From the NCBI GenBank assembly GCA_013365365.1, contig JABVXU010000106.1, forward strand, positions 1-64,000: 64,000 nucleotides of DNA, read 5' to 3'. The DNA comes from Cruorifilaria tuberocauda (lineage: Eukaryota > Nematoda > Chromadorea > Rhabditida > Onchocercidae). The notes beneath the pieces were generated by a model. That model was not told the DNA's origin. It ran no database searches and saw only the letters and a list, made by a program, of their open reading frames with translations. A program made the position numbers and the translations under genes. Shown here one piece after another: positions 1 through 13,963 of this stretch; position 1 is the first letter of the stretch; each line of letters starts with the position of its first letter.

Positions 1-1391
1 TCATGAATAATCAGGAAATAATCGGAAAATAATTAGGAAATCAGGAAAGATAATAATCATGAATTTATTTAATTTAGAATTGTTAATTATGGAATTTCAT
101 TTATACAATAAAAATGAATGAATTTTTCATTTTATCTTTTCAAAATTTATGTTTTATTTTAATTTCGAAATAAAACTTTTTAGTTTCATTAAAAAATTTA
201 ACAAATAAATGAAAAAAATTCTATTTCACTGAAATACCTGTCGAAATTGTTTGATTTGCCATTAATTTCATTCATCTATATAAATATATTTACCAAAATA
301 AGCAAACTTTTTTTCCTCTCTCAAAGTTTTCGTGAATTGAAGGAATTTTGGGAAGCAGTAATTTCATCAAACTGGTTTGAATCAACCATTTTAGTAACAT
401 CGTAATTTAATCCAACTAGAATTTTTATATCACAAATTTAAGTTTGCTTCGCTATTCCTCTCTAAACTTTAGTATTTCACTTTATTTTATTTATTCTACT
501 TCGTATTCCTATATTTTCCTATTGTATTTCTCTTCCAATTTATTGCATGTGAAATAAGTTTGTATAGAAAGTAATGAAAAATGAAAAATAACTGAAGGAT
601 ATGATAAAGATATTACTTAACCTAAAATTTAATTCAGGTTATTCCGATAAGTGTATCGGAAAGAAGGAAAGAGGAAATGAAATATCGTTAAATTTAAATA
701 GGACGAGAAATGAAGCAATTGTAAGCATAGACAAGACTTTTTCGGTTTTCGAATTTTTAAAATTTCATTCGAGACTTGCTTACCTTTCTATTATCATTCA
801 CATCGATAAAGAGAATATAATTATCTCATGAATTTTTTTCCAGCAAATTTTTATAAAAAATAAGCATTAGCATTTCTTTCTGTTGCGTGAAATCCGTCAC
901 TTTTTACGTAGCATCATGATTTACTCATAAATAAAATCGATTTGAATTCCGCTGATAATTTCAATCTTTTAAAAATTTTCGTCTTTCATTTCTCATGCAA
1001 TTCATTATCATTTGTTTAGCAATGCATTATCATCGATCTGGCTGATTTCGTTGTAATTGTTGAAATGGAAATTTTGAAACTTTTTTCAAATAACTTGGGA
1101 GATAACATAATCTTTACTATATTTATGTTTATTTCAATATATGATTTGAAATTTTTGCATGAGAGAATTATTTTGATACCTCTGAATTCCCCCTTGTACT
1201 AATAATCTTTTTGTTTTTTTTTTCTTAAAAGTTTCATACGAAATTTTGGATATCGAACTTTGTTTTACCTTAAAGTATCGATTGCTGAAAAATATCGAAA
1301 TTTCGATCAGTTCTAATTTATTTTTTGATCAAATAAGTAAAACATATTAAACTATTTGTACGCTTCTTTTATTTTATCGAGAAAATACATT

Positions 1392-1590
1392 CAACGTTAT
1401 CACGTTCGTCATTATCATTATTTTTTAAGATTACAACGTTATCACGTTCGTCATTATCATTATTTTTTAAGATTATACGTTATCACCTTCGTCATTATCA
1501 TTATTTTTTAAGATTATACGTTATCACCTTCGTCATTATCATTATTTTTTAAGACTATAACATTATCACGTTCGTCATTATTATTGTTCT
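1392..1590. repeat. 41-42 bp tandem repeat, about 5 copies
   Basis: The unit begins ACGTTATCACSTTCGTCATT and continues with ATCATTATTTTTTAAGATTA-like sequence. Copies start near 1394, 1436, 1477, 1518 and 1560, giving periods of 42, 41, 41 and 42. Copies 3 and 4 are nearly identical (CACCTTCG variant); copies 1 and 2 carry CACGTTCG; copy 5 is degraded. This is a minisatellite with no spacers, so it is not a CRISPR-like array. No gene is nearby. Confidence 0.9.
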
Positions 1591-2812
1591 TTTCTAATTA
1601 ATTAATTCATATTAGAAAGTTTAAATCCATCCCAAAATTTGCTAATATTAAATTAATTTTGTCACATCAAATTTAGAATTTTACATTTGAATAACTTTTT
1701 TTAAGCTAAACGAATTTAGTCCAAAATGTTTGCTAATATTCGAAACTTTTTTATTTCCTTCAATTTTAATTGAATGTAAAATTTTAATGATTTTTTTTTC
1801 GTTCATTTTTAGCATTCAATCATTTTAATGATTTGCAATAATTTGAAAATATGATGTATTCTATTGAATATGATTATTACGATATCATAATTATGATGAA
1901 ACATAATTATTACGAATATGATGTATTTGATTAAATATGATTATTACAATACTATGATTATATGACCATTAGAGGTAATCATTAATCAACGAAAGAAATT
2001 ATATTTCATTTATGATAATTGATTATTGGTTTGATTTCAGGTTAATAAATGTTGCTACTATTTGCTCAATTACAATTTTATTTTTCAAATTGCGAAAATA
2101 TTTAATTTAATAAATTTGAGATGATTTTAATATTTGTAAAATCTTACAAAAACCATTTTTTTTTAAATTTTAATTTTTTTTGTGTAAAAATAATGAGAAA
2201 ATATTTGATCAATTTATTTTATTTTATAGTTTACGCTATTTTTCAATTTTTTTTTTCTTGAATTATACAGGAAATGTAATTTATTTTATCACGACGATAA
2301 TTTTGGTTCTTTTTTACAGACGTCAGTGACCTCTTATCAGAGGTTATATTTCATTTCACTTCTAATCTGTAAAATTTACTTTCTACAAAAGTTTTAAATT
2401 TACTTTCTTTTCAAATAGTATTTGTAAACGATGAAAAGTTATGAAAGAAATAATTTATACAAAAATTCCTCTCATTAATTTGAATAAAATATTGTAAATA
2501 AAAAAGTATATGAAGGAATTAGGTAATTTAATAAAACGAACATTTCGTATAAATGTCACACATATGGAAATGAATTATTTATATTACAATATTGCTGAGT
2601 AAATGTTTCATTTGCTCTCATTTTTTTTAATTTTAAATTAAAATTAAATTACCTGCTTTAATCTCAAAATCTCAAAAACATCATGACTGTTAATTTTTTA
2701 TTTTCCAAATAAAAAAAAAATAATTAGCCATGATGTTTTAAAAACAAAAAATTCCCCTATCACATCAACACAACTGATAATTTGTTTAAATGGGAAACGA
2801 ACTAGTTACCAG

Positions 2813-2842
2813 GGAGAGGGAGAGAGAGAGAGAGAGAGAAAG
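2813..2842. repeat. (GA)n microsatellite
   Basis: A run of GA dinucleotides with a few GGGA interruptions lies in intergenic AT-rich DNA. It is one of several GA/TC tracts in the window. Confidence 0.9.
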
Positions 2843-4399
2843 CTGTTAAAATATTTCCGCTTGATCGGGAATTTTCGTTCTTTAATTCTTTCAATCTTTT
2901 TCCCGTAGAATTTTATTTCCATCATTGATCATTCCCCCCATTTTTTCCTTTTTTTTTCATGGCAATCAATCAATATTCCTTAATCCATTGATAAAACTCT
3001 TTTATTTGATAACTTAATGAATTTAGTCAAAGTTCCAGCTTGTTCCTTATTCTCTAAAATAATTTTTCCGGTTATTTAGAATATTCAAATTACGATTTGC
3101 AAAGATGATTTTCAGGAATTATTCAAAACTTTCCAAATTCTATTACAAATTTCCTCTACGAAATACGATTCCGACATAAAATTCAAATTGTTTTTTTTCA
3201 AAATGAATATAACATAGCTAATGAAATGGCTAACATTGATTACTTAGAGAGCTTTACTCTCATAGTGTTTGAATGAATTAAAGAAGTTTATTTTAATTCA
3301 GTGAAAAACTCTTGGAGTTTGAATTTCTCCGTGGATTACTCTCATTTCGATGCTCATTGGAGAAAAGCAAAAGCTCAGCAAATACAAAAATCCCAAATGT
3401 TTCACTTACGTCATAGGAATTTGACATTATTTGAATTCCAGAAAAAAAAAATCTTAAAGTTTGAATTGTCCCTTGAGGGTCATATATTAGTCATATAGTC
3501 TTGAAATGTGGAAAAATTACGATTATCATTGGTGATAAGTTAGTATTATGATAAATTGTCCAAGCCAAATGGTAATTAATTTTTCCACAATTTAGCTCAA
3601 TTTATTCGCCGATTATTTTACTTAAAAAAATCAGAAATGACGATAATTTCGTGATTATTAATAATGATTTTACAATGGTTTTTTTGTGCATTATAGCGAT
3701 AAATTTTTAAAATAATTTATTTTAGCTAGGATTAGGAAAATTTCAAATATAAGTTAAAAAACTAATTTAGAGATTATTGAAAATCGAAAGCTGAAAATGA
3801 AAATAAAATGATCATGAATATAGTAATGCGTAGCATTAAAATATTATGCTTAAAAAGAATGAAATATGCAAGCTGTAAATGTTTTTGCGTGAAATTATTA
3901 ATCGAAATTTACTTAACTACTTGATTAGAGAAACCTTTAAAAGTAATGGAAATATGCAAGTCCCAAATGCTTTTATTAAATTATTAATTGAAATTTATTT
4001 AATTACTCAATTAAAGTTTTGTTATTAATTATTAGAAAAAATATTAGTAAGATATTAAAGAAATTTTTGCACTTTACTAAATCAATCTAAAAATTTGATT
4101 CTGCATGTTTTATTAATTCAATTAAAAAATTTCTATTTTGCCGCGGGAGATTTCAAGAATTTACGCATGACTGTTTAGAAGAAATGGCATCAAAACTCAA
4201 ACTATTTACCCTAAATTGCTCATAAATGAGAATAAATCAATAAATCAATCACTGATTTAAAAATACAATTAAATTTGAAAATTTACTCAAAACTTCAAAT
4301 TATCATTAAACAATTTCAATGTTTCCGATCAACAAAAAAAAAACTAAATTTGATAAAAAAAAATTACATACCAAAATTCATTCCTTTTCTTTTTTTTTT

Positions 4400-4420
4400 C
4401 TCTCTCTCTCTCTCTCGTTT
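4400..4420. repeat. (TC)n microsatellite
   Basis: A T-rich tract runs into repeated CT dinucleotides. It is intergenic, with no coding context. Confidence 0.85.
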
Positions 4421-7400
4421 ATTGTATTCTCGATTTTCAACTAATTTTTTCCTTTCCTTTAAAATTTCACATTGGTCCTTTTCTCAATACGAATTAAATC
4501 GGTGGTTGGAAGAAATAAACTTTTTCTTCTTTGCCTCTATCCCTTACAAAGAAGAACAGAAGAAGAAAAAGAATTGAAATTCACTTTTTGCAATTTTCTT
4601 CTTTTCTCTATTTTCACACTCTTATCAATTTTTTTTTTGGTATCAAGACAAGTTTTTAAATTTTAATAATTTTCATGAAATATTCATTGAATACTTTGAA
4701 AATTTATCAGTGAGTAAATATCCTCATATCTCTTTCATATACAATATCAGACTTAATTTCGTTTAAGTAATGCTAAATTGCAAATTCCATTATGCTAGTT
4801 TTTTTTTTGGCGATCGAATAATTTATAACATTTTTCACTGATTGGTATTTTTGTTGCTAACGCTTTTTTCCCTTCAATATGTTGAATGATTCAAATTTTA
4901 CTTCTATATCCTTATTATCTATGCTATTTAATATTTCTTATTTGATCATTTTTCCTCACTTTTCTTATTGTTTAGTATATTTAAGGAAGAAAATTTAAAG
5001 TACTGATAGCAGTGAAATTGTTAATAGAAACAATAACAATAATAATTAATAACAGTAATTACTATAATTAATTTGTAAGTAATTGACTAATCTACTGGTC
5101 GCAAAGATGAATCTACTTCTGAAATGTCACCTCTCGTCCCTCTTTCTTCCCCCGCTTATCCCGTTACTCCACTTCCGCGGTGTCAATGACAATTTACACA
5201 TCAGTGATATTTATGATTGAATTTTTCATAGCGAAGGGAATTTGTTTTAAACATTTTGTTCATTTGACGAAATCGTTACTTTGAAAGGAAGCGGAAGTGC
5301 AAAGTGCAAATTTTATCGATTTCGAATATTTAAGGAAAAATTGTTTAAAAAAAAAATATATATATTACCGAAACATGCCATTTTGATGCATTCTCGACAG
5401 CAACTGTTATCATCGTGCATTGTTTCTCAATTCAAAATAACATTTCGATACAAACAATTTTTTTTTTTAATTTTATGAAAATGATCCATTCGAAATATCA
5501 TTTCTAATTATTAGTATTTATCATTATTATCAACATTATATATCATTATTATTACTCTTATCAACATTACTAATTACCGTTATTAATTATTATCTTAAGC
5601 AATTGTCGTTATTGTCGCTCAATTTCACTGCTATCACTGATCATAACTTGGAAACTCTCGAATTACAAAATTTACTAAATTAACTCAATGAAATCACTTT
5701 AATGAGTTATGTCAAATTAATTCGATGTTTGTAACTGTTTAAAGTTAATGTTAATGAAGCCTTATCAGTTATATCCTAAAAATCTTACAAATAACTTCTC
5801 GGGAAAATATTTCTTTCAGATTTTCTCAACTATATCAGTTATAGAAATGAATCGAGAGATGGAATTATTCGTAAATCTATTTTACGTCAAAATTCGTGAG
5901 AAAAAAAAAAAACTAATAACGGATATTCGTGACAGTTCTGTTTGTCCTAACTCTTTTTATGACAGCTTTAAATCACTTCTTATCCATTCATCCATCCAAA
6001 TAAATCAATTTCATTTAAACATTTGTATTCGTGTCGTTTTTTTGGTAGAATTCTCATATTAACACTTCGTACTATTAGAAATCTTAAAAAAGAAATTTTA
6101 ATTAAATTAACATTTAATCAAAAGGATAAGATGAAGATAATTTTTTCCCATGAATATTTTCAAATTTCATAAATTTTTTCTAGCAATTATAAATGCTGCG
6201 GAAGAGAAAAAAAGAATAAATTACATTAATAGAAAAATTGATTTGAAAAAAACTTTATGATAACAAAGTGATAACTTTGTAAGTGTCTTAAATGATTGTT
6301 ATCATGAGTTTCACCTTTATCAGATTATTTAACTCAGCTCTTTGCTATTCATATTACATTACATCAATATTATGAAAATTCGAAGCATATATAAAGTGCT
6401 TTATATTTCGTATTGTTTATAATACACGCAGTTGTTTATACGTAATTCCAATTGCGGAAGAAGCGTAAACAATGGTGTTATGTAGAAGTATCGCATCGTT
6501 CACAGATCATCATCTATTAATATGAAAAATTACATGATTCATTTGTATTTGATGAAATAAATAAATAATTCGTGACAATGTTTGTTAACACATGAAATTT
6601 TGAGTGGTAAAGTTTTGAAAATACAATTGGACATATTTTAACCTATTTACTCTATCTACCTTTCCCAATAATAAAAATATTTCATTCTAGAGTTGTTAAT
6701 TTTCTGTAAAATTAATTTCTATTACTTGCAAATGCTTAATTTTCATGCTAATATCCTTATCATTGTTTTAATTTCATTTGTAAATTTATATTCGTATGAA
6801 ATAATTTACTTTTCATATTGTGATTTTTAGAATTGAATACAAATAGTTTCTTTACTCAATCACGAAAAAAAACAAATGTATTTCAAAAATTTAATTTATT
6901 TTTTTCTATCAGAATATCTGCACAGAACAATTCGTAGTATAGTTGTATAAGTTGCACAAAAAAAAAAGAAACAAACCACAATGAGATACTTCGGCGTACT
7001 CTCAATCTTTACTGACAGTTGCAAGCAGTATATTTCTCTCAATTCTCTCAATCTTTCTCCATTCACTATAGCCTATCTTATCATTCTCTCCAATTCAACA
7101 ACTTTTCAGTCGTTAATCACAGTGTTACAAGTTGTAAATTTTTTTCGTTTCAATTCAATTTGTGTAAAAGCAACACATTGTAAATCTGATTGCTCTACTC
7201 TACCAATCAAACTACAACGCTCTTTTTTCTATTTCTCAATCTCTGGTCAGTTCTGTATCACAAAATGTATCGCTTTCTGGATCTCCTCAAAAGCACTCAT
7301 TTCACATTACCACTCTCCCCGCTTCACTCAATCTCAAAACTTTTCGATTTTAAAATAGTTATAGACAGAGAAGTTGTTTCACGACATCTTTGTGCGACGA

Positions 7401-8933
7401 TATTTGGTTTTGGTTTCAATCCGTTGACTATCTTATGATTTATTCGTTCGAGAGTCTTGTTGTTTTCATGCCCTGAGGTCTCGACTTATCTTCCCAATCT
7501 TTTGGGTTTTATATTTTTGAAATTTCGGCGAGGTATAGGAATATGAGGAAATTAGATGGTTCAAACCAAATTGAGATTACCCAATTATTTCTCTTCTTTC
7601 ATTCAACCAGTTGTTTACCTTTTACCTGTGTAATTTATAATACAACCAATAAAAAAATCTTCACTATATCCTGGCAGAATTCATCCATTTGCAAAACTGT
7701 AATGGAAAATTAAGCTTTAATAAACTTTTTCTTTGTATCATTTTAGAGAAAAAAAATCTACTGCAATGATAGATGTGGGTAATTTGTTATTGCTATTAAT
7801 ACTTGTTTACAATCACATTTTGCCACTTAAGCTTTCTCTTCCCATTTGAATTTCACAACTTGACATTTCCATAAATTATTGATATAATAAATATTTTATT
7901 ACTAAATATTTTCTGATTCTATAGGGTCTTCATGATCATTGATTGTGTCTTATTTTTAATATCCGAGAATTTCTCATTCTTTTTACTTGGATCAATAATA
8001 AAAATTCTTTGGGAATGTCAATGAGTCATTACAAAACTTCGTTGCTTGTTTTACTTTGAGCAATGATAGTTGCTGGCATGATTCATCGCTATGTTTAATG
8101 AAAGCTTTATATATTACTTGTTTATCTATACCGATCTTTATGGAGAAAATGCTTTTCGATAAAATTTGCAGCTTAAATATGCTTTGTCATTTCCAATATT
8201 TTAAAAATATTTTTTCCTTTGTGGACAAAATATCTGAAAGATTAGAAAATCTTTCATAAAGTCATATCATGAGCTCCATTTTTAGTCATATTTTTTACTA
8301 TATCCAAAAAAGTTATTGATTTTGAAGTTCATCCGCCTAAAATAACCAATATTTGGTGTAAATGGGAGAGGATTTTCATACAAAGTTAATCCACTACACT
8401 CTTGTCTTATCGGATGATTTTACATTCCAACATTCTGCTTTTCAAATTGGCTCTTTTGAAATCGTTTTAATTGTTTTCATATTAAACATGACTGGGACTT
8501 CAATTATACCAACTTGACCTAAACAAATGTGTGAGATCATAACGTAGTTCCTATAAAGGAGAGAGAATGAAAATTCTGATTTCAAATGAAACTCTGGCGA
8601 TTCTCATTTTATGTTTTTAAAATAAATTCTCTATAAATTTTCCTAGGTTTTGTTAAGAAAAATACTTGTCTATGAATACTTGTTTTGTGAGAAATATGGC
8701 TAAATATTGGTTAATTTTAAAACAGTGGATTTCTTCAGAGTCATTTTTTTTGTTTTATTCCATGATTCGTGCTGTATCTCTTTTTGTTTTTTATTTTTTG
8801 CTAATAAGGTAGTACTTGTTTTCAGAATATTTATTCGTTAAATTAAATAATTACATAGTGATGAAGAGAACTTGAAAATATGAAATACCATTTTTTAGGT
8901 AGTACGTTAGCAGGGCGCATTCGACCACGGAGG

Positions 8934-8981
8934 ATGTTTTCGTGGATTGGCGGTGATTCGTCTAAAAAAAAGCAACAGGAA
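8934..8981 (+). CDS. rme-1: rme-1 alternative first coding exon (EHD-type N-terminus)
   Basis: A 48-base open exon starts at ATG 8934 and encodes 16 residues, MFSWIGGDSSKKKQQE, followed at once by a GTTAGT donor (8982). The MFSW-x-basic start is the usual N-terminus of animal EHD proteins. It ends in phase 0. In the main first exon an AG at 10067-10068 is followed in phase 0 by [11 protein letters not shown], exactly the family sequence expected next. Joining 8981 to 10069 would give a protein of about 552 residues. A T-rich acceptor just upstream (about 8899) could be a trans-splice site. The weak point is that the 10067 acceptor lacks a T-rich tract. Confidence 0.75.
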
Positions 8982-9984
8982 GTTAGTTTTGAATCTTTTT
9001 TTCCTCAGATTCGTTCATGATTTTCTGTAATTTTTGGATTAAGATGAAAAAGATTTTAAAAAGAGGAAAAATATCTCCAGTTTGTTAGTGTAAACATTCC
9101 TGTTTCCAGATTATCTAATGAATAGGATGGCTGTTAGCAGTAATTTGTGTGATTGATGATGTTGCTTAAGCTGTGTTATGAACTCCTTTTTAATCTTTTA
9201 TTTCTTAAAATGGATTTACTGAATTTACTATGGAAGAGATTCTTTTGGAATTTTTTTATTAATATGTATCAGTTTTTGGCGAATAAAAATATTCGCATAC
9301 AGTTAATAGAAGTAGAATTGTTATTTCTGCGCATGGCATTGAGTAAGGTATTCACCTTAGAAAATTTTAATTTCCATTTGCACGCATGAAAATGTTTTAC
9401 TTCCGCTTTTTCTCTACTTTTTAGTTTTTTGATAGGGGCATTATTTCATTCTCTTTTATAGACTTTGTTTTTCTTAGTGAAAATCGTATTATTTTTTAAT
9501 GGAACATTACGACATGATAGAGTATGAAATAATTCTTAGCATACATATTAAGTTCACTTATTCTTCTAATTCGATGGAATTTTTGCATGATAAAGCGATG
9601 GCGTAAAAGCAAAAAACAGCGCATGTCAGAAAACGAAAAATTCAGAAACGTTTAAGAAACATTGTCAGAAAACGTTTAAGATGTATATTAGTATAAATTT
9701 TTTATGAGTATTGTTTGTGAATTAATACGCAGCTGCAACATTTTAGTTTTCTGAAAAAGGGAAAAAGGAATTGATCGTTGTCCACCTGTACTTGTTTTAA
9801 ATGTAAGAAGAATGAAGAGAAAAGAGAAATAATGTGTGAACGAATAGAGAAACAGGCTGAGAGCTGTACAGTCATTTTTGGATTATTGAATTCAACCCAT
9901 TTCCTCTCCCTTCCAAGTGTCGGTGAAATATTTACTTGTGAGTGAGTGAACGAGATATTGCTGCAGTATACAATTTGCTACAAC

Positions 9985-12900
9985 ATGCCAGCTTTTAGTA
10001 CATCTGCTACTAATAGCACTACAAGTGGTAGTACTATGCGACCTAAATTTAACAAACATATCAAACAGGTCCTCGAAACTGTCAGCGATGGATTACGAAA
10101 GATTTACAAACAGAAATTATTACCATTGGAAGAATATTACAGATTCCATGATTTTCACTCACCAGCACTTGGTATGTATATTTTGCTTTTATCATTTTGA
10201 TAGGCTATCAGTTTACAACACTTTTTCTTCTCAGTTAATTGTTGATGATAAACATGTGACATTTATTGTAAATTCTAGAATCCATTTATCTCACTTTTTT
10301 GATTTTAGATGATCCCGATTTTGAAGCCAAGCCAATGATACTTCTGGTGGGACAGTACTCAACAGGGAAAACAACATTTATCCGATACTTATTGGAAGAA
10401 GATTTTCCGGGAATCAGGATAGGACCTGAACCAACTACTGATCGATTCATCGCTGTGATGTGGGGTGAGGAAGTTGGCTCGATTCCGGGCAATGCTCTTG
10501 TTGTCGATTCTAAGAAGCAGTTCAGAGCACTAAGCAGGTATAATCAGTACTATTATTTTTTTGGGTCTAAATTTAGTTTGTACGGTTTTAGTTTATTACT
10601 GTTGATTACTTAATATTTACTTTTTCACTTCTGTGAAACTTACATCACATAATTTTGGAGTACGAAGTAAAGATTAATACTTCGAAGCAAATCTGCTTCG
10701 ATGTTCTAATCTCATTTCGTACTATGTTTAGAAAATGATTCTTTTGATGAAATTCGTTTAAATCGTTCGTATGAGTACTGTAAATACTTATCCGCTGATA
10801 ATTCCGAAGGTTCCATAAAGATTTGCAGTATTTACTAATTCAGATTTGGAAATGCATTTCTCAATCGATTCCAGTGTTCGACATTAAATAATGAGGTGTT
10901 AAAAAGCGTTACCATTGTAGATACACCTGGGATATTGAGTGGAGAAAAGCAGAGGTATGATTAATAGTAAAATTTTTCCCATTATTTATTGGAATAATCT
11001 GTTATTGTGCATTGGAAATTTGTAATGATATGAGTTGTTTCCAAATGAGTGATAATTGTATAGATAGAGTGTAAATAACGATAAAATTGTTTTTATTAAG
11101 GATTGATCGAGGATATGATTTCACGGGTGTTTTGGAATGGTTCGCGGAACGCGTGGATCGGATTATTCTGTTGTTTGATGCTCATAAGTTAGACATTTCA
11201 GATGAGTTCAAACGTTGTATCGAAGCTCTCTCAGGTATCTACTCATATTTCACATTCATTATTACTTTCCTTACTTATCCCTTTTAGCATTTTAGTATTT
11301 ATCCTTTCTAGCATTCATAGAGAATATGGATGATTTCCGGATGACAGAGAAATTGAATTTGCTTCCAAATTACGACCTATTTCAGGAAATGAAGACAAGA
11401 TCAGAATTGTTTTGAACAAGTCTGATATGGTTGATCATCAACAATTAATGCGCGTTTACGGAGCATTAATGTGGTCTTTGGGAAAGGTGGAGTTTTTCTC
11501 AAATGTGTTTGGAAAGATTCTACCATTTAGAGTTTTTTAACTAATCGTAACAGACTGTAGTTTTTGCAATGTATGGCTTGCTTTTAGTTTGGGCATAAAC
11601 GGTTTCAACGAAAATTTCTTTGATTTATAGGTATTTAAAACACCGGAAGTATCACGAGTATATATTGGTACATTCTGGGATCATCCTTTGCATTACGACA
11701 TAAATCGAAGGCTTTTCCAAGATGAGCAACATGATTTGTTTGCCGATTTGCAAGCTTTGCCCAGGAATGCAGCATTAAGAAAGCTTAATGATCTTATCAA
11801 ACGAGCTAGACTTGCTAAGGTTTAGCTTACATTTCTTTCTCTTTTATTTTTAAATATGAAGTATTTTTGAATTTAATCTCATCATGAGAGATAGTTTTAT
11901 TGATAATTTAACATTTCTGAGAATATCTTAATTTTTTATATTTTTCAACATTTAGGTGCATGCATATATTATAGCGGAATTACGCAAACAAATGCCTTCA
12001 ATGATTGGTAAAGAGAAAAAGAAAAAGGAGCTTATCCAAAATCTTGATAAAATATTCGAACAACTACAGGTGTTACTCGTTCATCGCTTACTAAAACCAC
12101 GATATTATATCCTGTATTTTAATCCATAGGATCTTGACAGCTTTTTGCTCTTCCTTTTTTGTGTAGTTATTTTACATATTAATTCTTAATATTCAAACAT
12201 GTTTCCATTTCATTCATGAAGCTCAAATATCTTCTCGTAACTTTAGCGCTGTAAAATATCTTAGGATATGAAATGATTACTTTCTTCTTTTTAGCGTGAG
12301 CATAATATTTCGGCAGGAGATTTCCCGGATATCAATAAAATGCGTGAACATTTACCGGATTATGATTTCACCAAATTTAACCCAATTAAACCAAAATTGT
12401 TGGATGTTGTTGATGGAATGCTTGCTTCTGATATTGGTATGCACATTTAAAAACTAGTAAATGGCTGCTAATTATAATCAATGAAGTAGTTTCCAAGACT
12501 CCTAGACCTTGTTTTATTTTCTGAGTCCAAGAAGCCTCTGTATTTTCTAATATCCGTAACAATGAGTTGGAAATCTCGCTACATCCTTTATTGAAAGTGA
12601 ATCCCATACATGTCGATAAAATCGGTTCTTGTTTTGCAACTGTGGAAAGTTTCCAGCTCGATTAATGGCTCAAATCCCAAAAGAAGAGAATGCTGCGATC
12701 ACAAATGGTTTATCCCAACCTCATCAAACAGAGGTTAGTTTTTTTCTACTTCAAATTTTTTGGAAGAAATCCTCGCATAAGCTGTTTTATCCGCCATACA
12801 TTCATGTCAGGTCATTAATGAAACAGTTTTTTTATTTAGGTTCGTGGTGGTGCTTTCGACCAAGCCGTGGAATCGGAAACTCCCTTTGGTTTTGGTAAAG

Positions 12901-13618
12901 GAGAAGGTTTTGATAAGGGCGCTAATGAATCCGGTTGGGTGGTAGCTCGAGAAAGATATAAAGCGGACGAATTGTTTGACAGTCTGGACCCCGTGGATGG
13001 CAAAATAACAGGTGATTTTAAATTTTCTCGGTTTAGCTTTCTTGATCAATTATCCTTGAGGACGTGCAAAGAGTAGATCGTCTTATTGATGAAACATAAT
13101 TTCTGCGTCTCGTGAATTGCTGATTGCTTCATGTATCAGTTTCGTTTATTGTGTTTTAATCATAAGATTTTCAAATAGTAAACAAATTGATTTTTGCTTT
13201 AATTGAGCTGAGAATGTTGTTAAGGTCGAGTAGCAAAGGAGCATATGGTCAAATCGAAATTGCCAAATGCTGTGTTGGGTAAAATATGGAAACTGTCAGA
13301 TGTTGACAATGATGGAATGTTGGATAGTGATGAATTTGCTCTTGCTAATTATTTAATCAATTTGAAACTTGAAGGTCGGTATTCAGAGTGAATCATGTTT
13401 AAATCATTAAATTTTGTGGTCGAATTTCAGCAGAACACGTATAAGCAATGTTAGCCATTTCGTAATTGATGGGAACTTGAAATGGTATTATTTTCAGTCC
13501 CCAGCCTAAGATTACATATTCATTTTCAGGACACGAATTGCCAGCTGAATTACCGAAACACTTGATTCCACCATCGAAACGTGAAGAAGATGCTATCTAT
13601 CCTACATTAGATTCTTGA
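9985..13618 (+). CDS. rme-1: RME-1 / EHD-family endocytic recycling ATPase
   Basis: Twelve exons: 9985-10171, 10309-10537, 10844-10954, 11101-11234, 11386-11486, 11631-11819, 11956-12069, 12295-12436, 12657-12733, 12840-13011, 13225-13374, 13530-13618 (564 residues, the usual EHD length plus a longer N-terminus). EHD proteins are dynamin-like ATPases that bind and remodel membranes of recycling endosomes. The P-loop GQYSTGKT (residues 77-84), the DTPG switch (165-168), NKSD, and the long helical region with [20 protein letters not shown] are all present. A C-terminal EH domain carries an intact EF-hand loop (about 511-522, [12 protein letters not shown]) that would bind NPF-containing partners. 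This isoform starts at ATG 9985 with a Ser/Thr-rich leader of 28 residues; an alternative MFSW exon lies at 8934. An AATAAA follows at 13958. The family call is very secure. Confidence 0.97.
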
Positions 13619-13957
13619 ACGAGTTTATAATAGTAGTGAACTGGGAGAATTTAAACTAAATTTTTAGTCTCGTGCAGCCATTCACTTCAAAAAACGCTGT
13701 AATTGTTGACAATGAAAATTGTACATTATATTTTAACTAACCTCACCAAAATGCACAAACTGTGCTGAGTAGCGAGTTTGAATCGTGTTGCACACTTAAT
13801 GCCTTAATATAATGGAAAGCTTTCGCTCTTTAGATGCTCGTAAATGATAGTTCATTTTCCTAGGTAAAACGAATATTCCTGTACATTTCGTAAATTTCAT
13901 GAATTTCTGAACTTTTCATTAAATTTATGAAATACATAGGAACATTCATTTCGTCAT

Positions 13958-13963
13958 AATAAA
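13958..13963 (+). promoter_or_regulatory. Candidate poly(A) signal of rme-1
   Basis: AATAAA lies about 340 bases after the rme-1 stop codon on the same strand. Confidence 0.5.

Larger units (their letters stand above)
1..8880. other. AT-rich gene-poor region
   Basis: I see no convincing gene here on either strand. The open frames are short, rich in Lys/Asn/Ile/Phe as expected by chance in AT-rich DNA, and lack family motifs or a consistent chain of splice sites. The stretch holds a 41-42 bp tandem repeat (about 1392-1590), GA/TC microsatellites near 2813 and 4400, and many A/T homopolymers. It may be intergenic, or contain distal regulatory sequence or a long 5' intron of a neighbouring gene. 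Confidence 0.6.

Noticed and set aside
601..831. Open frame of 76 codons
   Set aside because: No motif, no neighbours and no splice-consistent extension.
1392..1590. Regularly spaced repeats resembling a CRISPR array
   Set aside because: The units abut with no unique spacers and lie in eukaryotic AT-rich DNA; this is a minisatellite.
6981..7358. Open frame of 125 codons
   Set aside because: Low-complexity Ser/Phe/Ile composition, no family motif and no supporting splice structure; expected by chance in this composition.
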